Shown here in pieces: positions 30,900-45,800 of a DNA stretch of 64,000 bases (position 1 is the stretch's first letter; each line of letters starts with the position of its first letter). A model generated the notes under the pieces. The model was not told the origin of the DNA, did no database searches, and saw only the letters and a program-made list of their open reading frames with translations. The translations under genes were made by a program, and so were the position numbers. This stretch comes from Phlebotomus papatasi. Taxonomy: Eukaryota; Arthropoda; Insecta; Diptera; Psychodidae. The stretch spans positions 61,018,712 to 61,082,711 of the forward strand of contig NC_077224.1 in the NCBI RefSeq assembly GCF_024763615.1, written 5' to 3'.

Positions 30900-33800
30900 T
30901 TAGAGGGGTTTACTGGTTTCAGTAGCCACAAGTCCTTCTGCTTCCAGACGAGTCAAAAGGGCACGGTAGATGTCTGGTGTAAAGGGTAGGACAACGCCTC
31001 GGTGTTGAATCTCACCATCGAGGATCATCTTGGCAGCAATAGCAGCTGGGAATCCAACAGTTAGAGCCATGGCAGAGTGACCTCCCTTGTGAGAAGGCTG
31101 CCCGTAGACGACAAAATTGATGCCACGTTCCTCCCTTCGGCCATCATTCCAACGAATCCCAACCTCATGGCGCAGGATCACAAGATCCCGCTCCGTTTCC
31201 GTGAAAGCCAGCTTGGAGGAGAGATAGTGACTGAGAGTGTCTAGAGGGGTGCCCATTTTCTTCACAGGAATATCCTCCAAAAGCCCTAATTGCTCAATTC
31301 CAGCACTGCTGCCAATCCTGTCGACCAGTTTTTGCTTGAGGTTCTCATAGAAGATGCTAGTGTCAGTGAGACCCAAAAGACTCACAATCAACTGTCTCCA
31401 TGTGATCTCAGGACCATTGGGATGGAGCATTGTATGTGGTTCAGTATCAATCAGCCCAAGAAGTTGCATTTCCTTGATACACTCCGAGAATCCCTTGTAT
31501 CGAATTGTTCCTCGAAGACACGTATGAACCTGCGTACCCAATCCATATAGATGGGAATACTTTGTGGAATCCCGATTGGGAAATCCCTCCAGAGCGAATC
31601 CTGGCAAGAAAGTCAGATCCTTCGGTGCTGACATGAGATCTCCACCACCAGATATCTCAACCAATTGTCCTTTGCTGATATACTTAGCGGCTGACAAGGT
31701 ATTGAGTAGGGCTCCACGTGGAGACCAGGAGAACTTGTACCGCAGGGGATTGTCCGAGTTTTCAGGTGCTGGAAGACCTCCACAGTAACTGACGAATGAC
31801 TCAATAACGCCGCCTTGTTTCTGCACATTATGGATGCAATCGAGGGCAAGGAAGTGATCAATTCCCGGATCAAGCCCCACTTCATTCATCAAAGTTACAC
31901 CGGCAGCTTTAGCCCTGATTAAATTAGAAAAATAAGAAAAATCCAAAAAAATTGGTGTCTTGAAAAAATCCAAAAAGGAACTTAATGATAAAACCCAGAT
32001 AAACCTGTAGCTAGTAAAATTCTATTGAGCTTGAAATATTCAATTTCAATTCAATTTTCAATTCAATTTATTTAAAAACCACTACAAACAGGGTACAACG
32101 GGTACAACCCTCTTACAAATCCGTGGCAAGCAAATATAGAAAAAAAAAGGATTTAAAAAAAAAAATAAGAAAAAAGAGCAAAAGAAAAGATAGAAAATCA
32201 AAGAATTAAGAAAGAAAAAAAAATGTCACTGGTCAAGCCCAGTCTGGAAGTGCCTCTGAATTCCCCGTGGTGCCGTACGAGCCTCACGAGGAAGAGAGTT
32301 ATATAGTGAAACTCCCCTGACGAATAACGTTTTATAAAATGTGTCCTGCTCCGCCCTTGGCACAATGAACCCCCATTCTATTTCTTCTATTGAGCTTGAA
32401 ATATTCCAATATTTTCCTTGAAATATTTCATTCGTACTTAGAGAGAAGTACAGGGGGTCGTTGGCCCCCTTATACGATATTCAATACAATAAAAAAAAAC
32501 CTAAAATATAAGAAATTTTAAAAGTCTGAGAAAGGCTTCTACTGATTTAAAGAATCTTTTGTTAAATCTTATGAGCTTTCAAAAAGCCTGAAATCATTAA
32601 TTTTGATTAAATGGTAAATTTCTGTAAAAAAACATTGCACAAAATATAAAATTAAAAGAAATAAGAAATTTAAATAGATTTTTTAATGTCTTTACATAAA
32701 AAACCCTTTTTAAATTCTTTTTATTAATTTTTTATAAATTTCCTGAGATTTTTTATGGAAAAGTCTTCTTGGTTGTTTTTATCAAGCTTTCAGTTTACAA
32801 AATACACCAGGTTCATTAAGATTGGGTATTATTAATTTAGATTAGATTTTCAAATATTCACAGAACATTTTTCATAATTTTTAATTCGTATTTCAAAGTA
32901 ATTTCTACACTAAAAAGGTCTATTAAAATTATTTCTAAAGAATTTGTTGTGGAAATATTCTTGTCTTCAACAAATAATTTTATATTGAAAAAAAATCAAG
33001 ATGTGGAAATGGATAAATGCCCAATTTTAAGGAGTAAGAAGCTTGATGAAACATTCAAAAAAATCAATGAAAAATTGAAGTTTTTTTTCGTAACTTTTCC
33101 ATAAAAAAGAGATGGCAAAGCGTCCCAGCTTTGCAGAGTGCTCGAACTCACGAGAAAGAGCTACCCGAGTAATAATTTCTCGTACGCTTTATGTGTACAT
33201 AGCGCTTCACTACCGATTATAATTATTGATCAATTTAAAAAATCATTCTGAAATAAGAAATTTCTTAAGAAAAGTTTTCGAACAAATAAAAAAGTAAAAC
33301 CGGGAAAAAAGTAAATAATTTACGGGTACTAAATCCACTCATGACCGATTAAGTCAAATGCAGTCGAACTGAAAATTTTAAAATCTTTCAAAAAAAATAC
33401 AAATTTAAGCAAATCACTTAAAAAAGAGGCCCTCCAAAATGGTTAAACATTGATGTTCGAAAATTTGATATCGAAATGGTTTTTCGAACATAGGTGTCCA
33501 AGGACTAAATATGCGCCTTGACTACCTCTAAAACATATTCGAAGTGAAAAGAAATCGTAAAAGTAGTTTTCGAAATAAACCAAAAACAACCGAAAAAACA
33601 TTCTTTTTAGGGAATTTTACTTATAGGGGATGTAAAATTATTCAAAATCGGTACTTAACCGGTTTATTGCCGATGAAGATCTGCAGCTGGGTTTGAAATT
33701 TCAATACCTTTCCAAAAAATTCAAATTTAACAAAATCGGTTGAAAAATGGGCCCTCCAAAGTGGTTGACCTTTGACCTTCAATAATTCAAAATAGCGAAT

Positions 33801-36800
33801 TTTCCGGTCATAGGTATGTTTGGGCGAAATGTTCGCCTGGACTACCTCTAAAACATATCCAAAAATTATTGAAAAAGTTTGCGCCAATTTTGAAAAAAAA
33901 ACATAAAAACATGGTTTTGGAGGGGATAGATGGGGGGTGGGGAGGGAAAAAGACGTCAAGAGATATTGTTTTTTCATTGGGGGTCATCGAAGATTGGAAG
34001 TCGATATCTCTTACCGTTTAAGCTCCAGAAAAGTGACAAGTTGAAAAAAAGATGATTTTTAACTGCTCTCTCTCTGTGAGTTCGAGCAGTAAAATAAGGC
34101 TAATTCATTCTTTGAAAAACTGACAAAAAAAGTCCATAAGCTAACCAAATAACTTAAAATCATCAAAATCACATTTAAATACGGTTTATGCCGATATTTT
34201 CTAGTCAACTGTAAAGAGCCATTTTGGTCTAAGAACATTTCTTTAGGGACCAAGCTTAAACACAATTTCCCCCAAGAAAGACTACTTATTAACTAGAACT
34301 AGAACGTTCTTTATATGCGTTTGTGTCTAAATCCGTAAAAATCGTAAAATCGCTGAAGAAACAGTTTAAATAACAAAAACAACAAACAACAGTTCCTGAC
34401 TGATTTTTTTTTTTCAAAAATCCTCAAATTCATAAAATATTAAATTAAAAATGCGACTAGAAATTTGAAAAACAAATATTCTACTCGAATAATTTTTTAA
34501 TTTTGGTCTTCTTACTAAAATCCTGGCTATGCTCTTGGCTTCAGATGCTGGAATTCGGACTAATAGAACCTGATATATGGTATATTGAAGTTTAAAAAGT
34601 TTGATTCATCATAGCACCGATTCTATTGAACTTACCAAAAATCTATATTACTTTTTCGTATAATAGCTTAAGGTGCGGAATTGAAAAATTAATGAAAATT
34701 GCATAAGTGTTTCTAAGAAAAATCAGATTGAATGGATTGGGTATTGTAGCGTTTCCTAAAAAATAGGACAGCGACCAAGTATGTTCATTGTTTTCCAATT
34801 TTATTTAAAAATCGAAAAACGCAATTTCTAGCTTAAATTAGGAACTTAACATTTTAACTTTAAGATATGTATTTTTTGTTTTTTAAAGTGTTACGCTCTA
34901 GATTTCCTTTTCGATATCTAATATATCAAAACTAAAAGGTGCAAGATTCAAAAAAGGTTAATTTTACTAAGTTTTTAGTAAAAAGATCTAAGGATCAGTT
35001 TTAAGATACTAAATAGGATCACTAGTCTCTTGGGACTCCCTTGGGTAATATAAAGAAAACCCTTTCTAATGGTTTTCTTATTTTTTTGATTAAAACTTTC
35101 TTTTTTAATTATTTTTGTTTTACTTTTCTACCTTTTATGAATGAACTGTTTTAGAATTTCCATTGATCGTACTTTAATCGGAAATAAAACCAACACTGAG
35201 AAAAAAAGAGGGTGCGATTAACTTTTTTTCCTCGTAACCTTAACACTTTTTAGGTGTAAAAATACATCAACATTTTTAATGTTAATTTTACACCTTTCTA
35301 AGGGTAAAATTAACATGAAAAAGGGTAACTTTAACCCATAATACACCTAAAAAGGGTAATATTTACACCGATTTCGGATCAATAATGCAGGGTAAAATTA
35401 ACATTTCCGGAATGTTATTTTAAATTTTTCGGATTTCTCTCAGTGAAGGATCTCTATATCACAAGCTCTGCCCATTGAGCTAGTGTAGCCCTTATTAGAA
35501 AAACCAAATTTTAGGATTTTCCAATGTGGGAATTTTAATTTTTTTCGAAAAATTATGTCTTTCTTATTTTGTTAAATCTTAATATAAAAAAAACTTACTC
35601 TTCATCGAGAGCAGAGACTTCATCATTGAGGTAACTAGCCGTGACCAGATGAGTATTTCCTTGAACACAGTGCTTGGCCACAAGTCCATGGAGGGAATAG
35701 GGCAGTAATGAGACAACGAGATCACTCTCTGCACACAATTCAGCCAAATGATCCTTATTATCGTGCACATCTAGGTATAGGCTGTCAACACCAGGATAGC
35801 GATCTGCCAGGCGATCACTCTCCTCCTTCAGATGCGAACATACCCTAATACTGAGCTTATCATCACGATGGAGATACTCCACAAGTGGTGCTGACACAAA
35901 GCCAGCTCCTAGGACCAGAACACTCTTTTTTCCCTCCATGGAGCATTCACTCTTGTGACGAGATCGGGAGCTCTCACGCAATTCACTGATATACTCGTAG
36001 TTGGGCGTTAATCTTCCATTGCTGGTGATTAAAGCCTGGAAAAGGAAGAAGACAATGTTGTTTACAATTTGTACCACGTCAATACAAAAATCCCATTGTA
36101 GGCTATTAAAAGCCGAAAAGCCTTGTCACGTAAGCCCCTAAATAGCCTTCGATTTGCTCTGTACTACGTGGAATATACAACTGATTAGATAACAGGCTGT
36201 AGTGGAATATTTTTAGAAATTGCGATAAGACTGTATAAACTGCTATTTCTCACGCGACTTTCATAATCAATTGACTTCAAATTTATGAATTGAAAATTTC
36301 CCAGTTCTAAAGTCCTGATTTATATCTGGGATCACTCTGGGATCTATTTCTGACTTACCCCATAAACCGGTTCGGAGAAATTATGAGCATCCAGGGGTTT
36401 TGTTGCATCACTCTGCAAGATGTCCATTGTGAATGGGTAGAGGAGATCACCGAAAAAATCCGTTGATTCTCGTGGAAGTTGTGTGGGCATGTTATCAATG
36501 GAACAGACAAGTACTCCAGGACCTTTGAAACTCTTTGTATCCTTATTCCTATCTGCATCATAGAGGCAGAAGGGTGTGTCGATAGTTGTGCACTCATTCA
36601 TGAATTCAATTGAGCCACCTGGATCTGCAGAGATATCACAAATGGCCAGCATTCGGTGGGGAAGGGCTGGAGCGCCCCTACTCGTTGGCAACCACGGCGT
36701 ATTGGCAGGCCTGAGAAGATTCTTGGCATCGGGAATGGTCATAAGCTTTGGACTGCCCACAGCCCAGTAAATCCCATTGATGATGACCGATGCAAACGGT

Positions 36801-39800
36801 GCAATCTTTCGACTGAACGTTGAAATGTATCGCTCAGGGTACTGTTCGTACTCTTGAGGATCAAATCCGCCTCCCTCACGGCGTTCCAAGTGATCAGCTC
36901 GACTCACTTCGCAGCCGTACAATTTATTCTGATCTAATTCGAAAATACAATCAATTAGAACTCTGACCATTTTTGATGATCGCATCTTGAAACTTACTTC
37001 CATGCTCAGATACTTTCTGTATCATCTCTGGGGGTACGTATTCAATTGGCAACTCGGCAAACACCTCTTGTGCCCCCTGAGAAACATTCCCTGACCCCGA
37101 GAAGACAAAAGTCAATGGACCAATGGAACTTGGCATCATACCCAGAGAAATCTCATAGCCGCAATCTCGGATCGCCTGGCGAGCCATTGAAGAATTTCGG
37201 TAGTTGTGAGCCGGACCCACGTGCATGAAGGGAGTATGGTGACCAAGAGCTAGGAGACGAAGTCCCAGACCGTGCAGGATATTCACCATTCCAGCTACGC
37301 CGGCGTACTTTCCGAAAGCTACAAGTCTCTGTCCATTTTCGTCCATGATCTTCTCATAGTCGAGCAAGCGAATGTTCTAAAAATATTTTTTTATTTAATC
37401 AATATTTAAGTTTATATAAAATAAATAATAAAAAAAACTAAAAGAAATAAAGATAAATTGTTTTTTTTATTGTAAGTAAATTTTAAGCAATGAGGCTTTA
37501 TTCTCTAATTCTGCCAATAGAATTTAATTTTTAAGGTTCAGTTTAGAGAAATATTTTGTTTAGGGGGTACTGGGGCAAAAAGTCACAAAACGGATATTTT
37601 ATTTTTTTACAAGCTACTCGAGCGTTTCAAAAATTTCTAATTATCGCAGTTTTATAGGAAATTTACCGCTCTACAACTTTTTGAAAGTAATTTTCCTCTA
37701 TTTTGTAAGAAAATACATTTATCGAGCCAATTTCTAAAAGGTAATTTTGTGACTATTCTCAAAAATAATGGGGCAAATAGAACCAGACATGGGGTACAGT
37801 AGAGTCTCTTAAATTCGAACGCTCGGGGGTATTTTTGACATTTCTCACCTCCCAAATTCGAACGATTATTTCAAAATTAACGAAATTTGTGTGAGATTAA
37901 ATTGTACTTTGAATCAAATTCCCGTACTTTCTCGCAAGTCTTAGTGGTAACATACTTCCTTTTCACTTTACACGACCATAATGTATGTAAACATTCAGGA
38001 AGAAGCACATAAATATGATTTTCATTCATCAAGAATACGAACTTTCTAACATAACCTCACAATTGACATTTTGAATCCAAACGTCGTTCGAATTTGAGAG
38101 ATTCAGATTTGAGAGACTCTACTGTATTATCATATTTTGGTTCGCTTCGTTACGGACTTCCGTAAATTTGAAAAAATACCTAGAGGACATATTTTCATAG
38201 AAAATTTATTCATCTACAGCTTTGTAAAACACCGTTTTCTCTGCGAAAAGCGGTTTCTATGAGAAAAGCGGTTTTCAAGCTATTTTAGAAAAAAAAACAC
38301 ACAAAAGACTGCAAATCGTTTGACCAATGCAAACAACAAGCGGCGAGACATGATAATGACGTTTCTTTTCGCCAAGAGACATCAGAAATTGCTTTGCTTT
38401 TTTGTTACTATACCTTTTGTTACTTTTTACCCCAAGTGGCCATTTTTAATAAAAAGATTTCTGGAGAAGAGAACTTTTGTGAAACTCTAAAATAGATAGC
38501 GGATTCGTATTCAAAAAATCCAAATTATTTAGAAAATATTCACCAGTGCATCAATTTTGGAAAATAAGTACGTAATAATTGTTATCTTCTGGAAGGAAAA
38601 TATTTCAAAAATAGGGCTAAAAATTTCAATATTTTTTATTTTCTAAATTCCTCGTTCGAATTCTAAGAAACTTACGACATTGAAGAAGGTCTATGGATGC
38701 TATCTATAGAAAAAAAATTGAGCCGCTATCTTTTTTACCTTGGAAGATATTGAATTTTGAATTTTTCGATTTGTGACTTTTTGCCCCAGTCTCCCGTATT
38801 CATTGAAAAATATTAATAATAAAATATTATTATTTGCAAACATTCATTACTAAATGAACAAATAAATATATTTCTAATTAATGTTGAGTATAAATCTTAT
38901 TAATTAGGACATGTATCGCATGTTCTAAATCGAAATATGACACAAATAGGTAGGGGAAAGTATTCTCCCTTCGAACGTTCATGCCTTCGAATAATGTGAA
39001 TTTTCTCTTATTTTTCCTAAGAGACTTACACATTTCTATTAAATATTAGTTAGCTTCTTATCAATTATTGATAATTTCCTGATAATTACGTGAAAGTCTC
39101 TTAAGGCCTCTACACATTGAGAGCAATTTTCGTCAAAAATTGCATTTTTGACAGAATTTTGACGTTTCCACTTACAGGGCTGCAAGCAATTTTCTTCAAA
39201 AAAGCGATTTTTGGCGAAAATTGCTCCCAATATATAGAGGCCTTTAGGAAAGAAATCACATTATTCGAAGGCATGGACGTTCGAAGGGAGAGTACTTTCC
39301 CCTAATTAGATTTTTCTTGAAATCGTAGAAAAAAAAATATGAAACAGCTCTGTATTAAAAGATAATCAACTACTTAACTCTTACTTTCAATAGAGAACCA
39401 TAGAGAACAAATTGAAATGAATTTGTTAATATTAATTGCTCATGGAACTCAAAGACTTAATGTATAATTTTTCTATAAATTAAATTTTAAATCTTGAATT
39501 TATTTGTTATCAACATTATTTTCTCCGATCATCGAAATCGCAAAACGTTCTTCTTGAATTAAATAAGAGTCAATTAACAACAGAAAGAGATTATCAAATA
39601 AGCCATCGGCATCTTCGTCATCTGAAAAATTTCCTTCATAAATGCCATTAAAGCGCTGTTGGCCAAGGAAGAAGCCATAAGACACAAGGAATTACCAACT
39701 AACTGAATTTTTCTCGAGTGCAATTAGCATTAAGGGCCAGGGAAAATCTCACGAATATATAACATTTCAAAAGCATTCCTCTGCTATGAAATCCCATTGA

Positions 39801-42800
39801 GACTATAAATAGAGCTTTCGCGACAGGCTCAAACTTTCCAAGCGCAAGTGGTTTCGGAAGCGCGTGAATCCGAGTGCTGATATAGGTTCAAGTTTATGAA
39901 GTATCACTGGGAAGAAAAAAAAATCCTGAAAGAGATTCTTATCTGTGAGTAGTGATAAGCTCATGAAAATGCTCATTCTCTCATCGTATTTTTCACTTCA
40001 CGAGTTTTGTTGTTTACGCGTGGAGTGTTTGTTGATTTCCCCAGTGACATTCACTAAATTTTATTTCCTTTTCCTGAATCCATCGCATGAATCATGGGCT
40101 CTTGACAAGGTGTTATACCCACCTTCTCCAGGATAGCATCCAACAGGGGCATATTAGTCTCCTGTGCCTTGATCGTGTGCGAGAAGATGCAGTAGGTTTT
40201 TGAGGGAATTAGCTGATCTACAGGTACTTGTTTCACCCCAAAAATCACAGAAGCTTCACTAATGTCCTCCTGAACCACAGCTCCAGCATTCAAATATGCC
40301 TGCAAGATGAGAAAGTAACATTTTTATTGACTAATTAGCATCCAAAGCGGTTAGTTTCAGAATCTGACAAAGAAATATTCCCAAGAGAAAAATAAACTTA
40401 CTATTATTTTTAATAATCAGTTTAATTGTTTACTAATATAATTCTTATTTTTGACAGAATATTTGCTTTAATACTTTTTATTTACAAAATCAAGTCTTAC
40501 AAGTAGCGTAATGCCTTGTATTACTACAATTGAAAAATGAAAATGGAGTTATTTTAAAAATTTTTAATATAGGGGAACGTAGGGTAAGTGTGCCAAATTC
40601 CGGCCAGCTTGCAATTTCGGCCACATTTTTTGTTCCTCGAATTTCCATGAATTTTTAGTTTTTGCATACTCTTGAGATTGTACAATGCAAAAAATAACAA
40701 AAAATGTCGCTTCGACGAGCAAGATGATCTGAAAAAGACATTGAAAGAATTCTGGAAGGGCAAGGAACTATGAGAATGAAGGTGGCCGAAATAGGCCACC
40801 AATGCTATGTCTACATTTTTATTCATTTTAAAAAATATTAAGAATGATTTTAGAAAAAATAAAGATGATAAACTGTCTGCAAGGTTCCAAGCAACACTTC
40901 TTATAAAAGAGTAACGAAAATATTCAATTTTTATTAAAAATATTACATTTCAAACTTGAGACTTTGTCGCTTGCATGCAACTATGCCAAAATTTGGCACA
41001 CATACCCTACTCTTCCTTCGAATGTTCATGCCTTCGAGTATTGTGAATTTTCTTTTAGTTTTCCAAAGAGACTTACACATTTCTATTAAATATTAGTTAA
41101 CTTATCATCAATTGTTGATAATTCTGTGATAATTTAGTGTAAATCTCTTACGAAAAACAAAAGAATTTCACATTATTCGAAGGCATGAACGGCATGAACG
41201 TTCGAAAGGAGAGCACTTTCCCCTACTTTTATATTACCCAGAATAATTGATTGGAAACTTCAGCTATTGCCGTTTAAATAAAAGACGGTAGGAACATAGT
41301 AATTCTCCCTTCACAAATAAATCACAGAAAAAACATATTTTGAGATAAAAAGTGATTTTAAGGACGATTGGGTCACCAGTGACCCAAAAATGAAATTTTT
41401 CCTATACCCTTCTAAAGCTATGTTTCAGTCTAAAAAGTCAGAAAATGTGATTTTTTCAGACACCCAATTTTTGATCCTCTCGTCATTAAAGGGTTAAAAG
41501 TTTATAAGTTTGACCTTTGTACAAAATGCCTGGTTTTTGGTTCTTGAAACTTCAATTTGTTTGGAAGGCTACATGTTTTTCATTTTCAAATTCTTACAAG
41601 AAAATCTCTTAACAAAATCTGTACACAGCTCTCTCCGATATCCGGCACTTCGATATCCGGCTGACAGCTGTCAAACACTGACGGTTGATCAATTCAAAAC
41701 GTTTTTTACGAAACATGCAGCTTGTCCAGCATGAATTAAAATGTTATTTTCACTTTATCAATGCCTTTGATACTTGATTGTGTTACAGAATGAAGCATAA
41801 GCGCACCATCGAAGAAAATTCTGTTGTTTTTCGAAAGAAAATAAATTCACACAGCGCAAAATAGAAAAACCGTTGACTAGATTCAAAAACCGGAAATGTC
41901 ATTTTGTCCCCACGTCAGCCGGATATCGGAGAGAGCTGTGTACTATTTATTGGTTAATTTTGCATAAATAAAAATGACAGTAGAAGTTGCAATTTTAATT
42001 AGAAATCAATACTCCAGAAACTAAAAATAGGTAGGTATACTATAAACAGAAAAGTGCATTTTTCGTAGAAGTATTATATAATTAGAAACTTAACATTTGA
42101 TAGAAAAGTCTCATTAGGGGAGACTGGGGCAGATTAGCCAGCAAATGAAATTTTTCATTGTGTATAATTTGTACAAAAAATTTTTGTACCAGGCTGAAAA
42201 ATATTTCAATGAATAGGAAGGGATATGTTTACTTCGAATACATGTACAGAGGTGCGCAAGAACCGTTGAAACCGAATAAACGTCAAAATAAGTTTGTTCT
42301 GGTAGCGCTTTGATCATTGACGTACATCTTTCATTTGACGTTTATTCGAAGTCAACGGTTCTTGCATGCCTCTGAAATAGTGGTTACCGCAATATCCCTT
42401 TTAAAGCAGGCTATAACATCCCACTGTCTAATACCATGCGTGGCTAATTCTACCCCGGTCTCCTCTACTTGGAAGAAAGTCACTTTGCAGCATTTAATTC
42501 TTCAATGAAACTTGAAAATAAGGGACTAGAGAAAGAATGCGCAATCTGAGGTCATTGCGCATCTTGAAATTCTGTTAAGGTTAAACTTTGCGCGGGATTC
42601 TCTCAATATCTCTTTATTGTGCCTCCCAATGGAGTTTATTGTGTTGAATGATAACCCCATGAGGAGCATGTTTGGAGTAATCTAATCATTGTGATATTCT
42701 TTGCCTGTCTTTTCAAGTCCCAATTGATGCGATTTGTGTGTGAGTTGCGTGGACAATTTTGATGAGACACTTGAGGTGATTTGCGAGATTTCCCGTTTCT

Positions 42801-45800
42801 GGCTAAATCACAAGCCAGGGGAAAACACCTGAACCACGAGTAGATAAGACTTTTGTTTTTACTTACTTGTCCGTGTGGAAAAATTTACGCACTTCCAATT
42901 AAAATCATTGCTGAAGATCTTGGAAAATGAGGTGTAAACAACAACGAAACTTTTAAAAGCGCAATTGCCACATCTTTTTCTTTGTTTACTCAGGGACTTA
43001 GTTGGAAAACTTGATATTGGAAAATATTTTTAAAAAAAGCAGGATCTTTTTTATAACAGACAAATTTATAGAAGGAAAAATGAAACGTATTTTTATCCAA
43101 ACTTGCAGAGAGATCATTTGCATTTCGAATAATTTCAATCAATAATTTTTAATTAGCCTAAACAATTAAAGCTATCGACATATTAGATAATTTTTTAAAT
43201 CTTCTAAATATGACGTGTATAATTATATATCTTAAATTTTATAGAGTTTAAAAGTTGATGTTTTTAATTCTAAATTATAGAGACCCTTCCTAATTTTCAA
43301 GCTTATCCTCAAAATTTTATTTTTAGATTAGAGGTTTAGTGATCTCAACTTTAAAGCCTAAAGAAATCCTATAGATAAAAATAGAAAATCTTTAACAGAG
43401 AAAGCCTGTCCAGACGAAGACTCTTCTAAGCCAACGGTACCAATCACTGTTCAGCTGGGATGGTAACTCTGAGGGGTGCTACAACGACGGCTAACCTCAA
43501 GTTATGATACGAAGGCACAATCGAATCGGCTCCTCGGTCGGTCTTCACCAGCGAATCGAGGAGGACGCCAGATTCGTGGCTGTCTTGGAATGGACAATGG
43601 AGCCTATGTTCTGATATGGGGTCTGTAGCATTCGTGCTACATGAAGTTGAGCTTTTTCTTAAGTATCCATCTTTCGAAATTTTACCCTATTCTCAAAAAA
43701 TTTTTAAAAATATATGGAGCAAAAATATTAATCAACACTAAACGAAAAATAGGTTGACAAAAGATGCAAAGGGTGAGCCAAGACGCACACCAATTAAGCC
43801 TTAAATTTAAAACTATAATAAATTTTATACTGTAAGTATCTTAAGGATTCTCAATTGAAGTAGATTTTTTTTAAATTTCTCAGTGAATTATATTTTGAAT
43901 TTAAATCAGATTGAGGGTCCTCTGTCGACCAGACAGAAGCAAGTTCCTGCTAGAAGTGGACTGGAATATTTTAAGGGATATGGTGGGTAACCTTACAGGT
44001 CACTTTCTAAAGTTGCACTTGTTAAAAATGAATTTAGAAACAGTAGAACACTTCCTTTGGGAGTGCCTGGTACTGCAAACCTATAGGGATAAACATTTCC
44101 AACGAAACAAATAAGGTGACTTGTTGTCAAAAAACATTCTTGGGTTTATTCAAGAAATCGACTGGTTTTAAACTTAAGAAATGACACACAGAAGATACAC
44201 AGGGTTTTCTAGCCTAGGTATCGAAGCCTGCTCTCATTCAAACTAATCTATCTAAATATAAAATAGGTTAACAAAATAAATAAAAGATTAGCCAAGACGC
44301 ACACCAAATAAGCCTTAAATGTAAAACCGTAATAAATTTTATACCATAAGTATCTTGATGATTCTCAATTGAAAGGGATTTTTTTTATATTTCTCATTGA
44401 ATTGTATTTTCAATTTTAGTCTAATAACAGTAATATTTTATTCAAATTTATTTAACGACACTATCACTTACGACTGTCGCCATTTCAGCGATGCTTCAAA
44501 CCAAGGACAAGATAGTAAAGTCCTTTTATTGATGGCATATTTTGCCACCTTGAGATTGATCTATTTAAAAAGGCTCCAAGTGAAGAGTCTAGACGTGAGC
44601 TAGTCCAGAGGTCTAGCTTTTATGGTAGGTGTCTCAGCTCACTATGAATATTTTTGCGCTCACTTTTCTCGCCAGCCCTTTTCGTACAATTGAATTTGTA
44701 TTGCCTTTCATCCTTTTCTTATTAACAATCTAATTTTGATGATATTAAGATTTTTACAAAAAAAAAATCTTTTAAAAATGCTAAGATTTTTGAAGAAAAA
44801 ATTTTTTTATGTTAAATGAGAAAGTGAAAAAATAAATGCAAGACAAGTTTATTGCAAAATATTTAACTATTTCAAGCATTTGAAGTGTGTTAATCTCTCT
44901 GTACTTTCCGATGAATAGTTAAGAAAACATTTTAGATTTTAAGTAAAAATGTACTAGAATTAATGGTGTGTGTCTCGGCTTACTATAAAAAATTTGTCTT
45001 TCACAGTTTATCTGTAGAGTAAAATGAGGTAATTTGGAACTATTTACAATTTAATACATTTGAAATTTTCTAACTCTTTTAGAGATTCAAAAGAAAGGAA
45101 TCTGTTCCTTTTCTTCTTAATCGTTTTTTTATTCTATTTTGCGGTCTTTGTTTTCTCTTTCCTCATCTGAAACAGTGAGAAAATTTCAAGTGTCCCAAAC
45201 TGTAAATGGTTCCAAATTACCTCATTTTACCCTAATTCGGGACATTTATGAATTTTTGTGATCTTATTGTCTTCTTTCATCCTAAATATAAGATAAAGAA
45301 TTTTTTAATGGATGGAAGTTGGACCAAAAAATGCAGAAGTTAACGTTAAAGGTTAGTAATTGACGGATAATGTGTTCAATTCCTACACTGAGAAAAAAAC
45401 GGGGGTGCGATTAACTTTTTTTCCTCATAGCTTTAACACTTTTTAGGTGCAAAAATATATTAATATTTTTTAATGCTAATTTTACACCTTTTTAAGGGTA
45501 AAATTAACATGAAAAAGGATTACTTTAACCCCTAATACACCTAAAAAGGGTAATATTTACACCGATTTCGGATCAATACTGCAGGGTAAAATAAACATTT
45601 TCGGAATGTTATTTTAACTTTTTCAGATTTCTCTTACTCAAGGGTAAGTGTGCCAAATTCCGTCCAGCTTGCAATTTCGGCCACGTTTTTTGTTCCTCGA
45701 ATTTCCATGAACTTTTAGATTTTACGTACTCTAAAGATTATACAAATGCAAAAGAATACCAAAAAATGTACCTTCGACAAACGAGATTACATGAAAAAGA

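Noticed and set aside
40554..40826. 90 aa minus ORF, with similar ones at 47750-47935 and near 45700
   Set aside because: All lie in copies of one TA-flanked repeat and share its sequence; none shows a domain.
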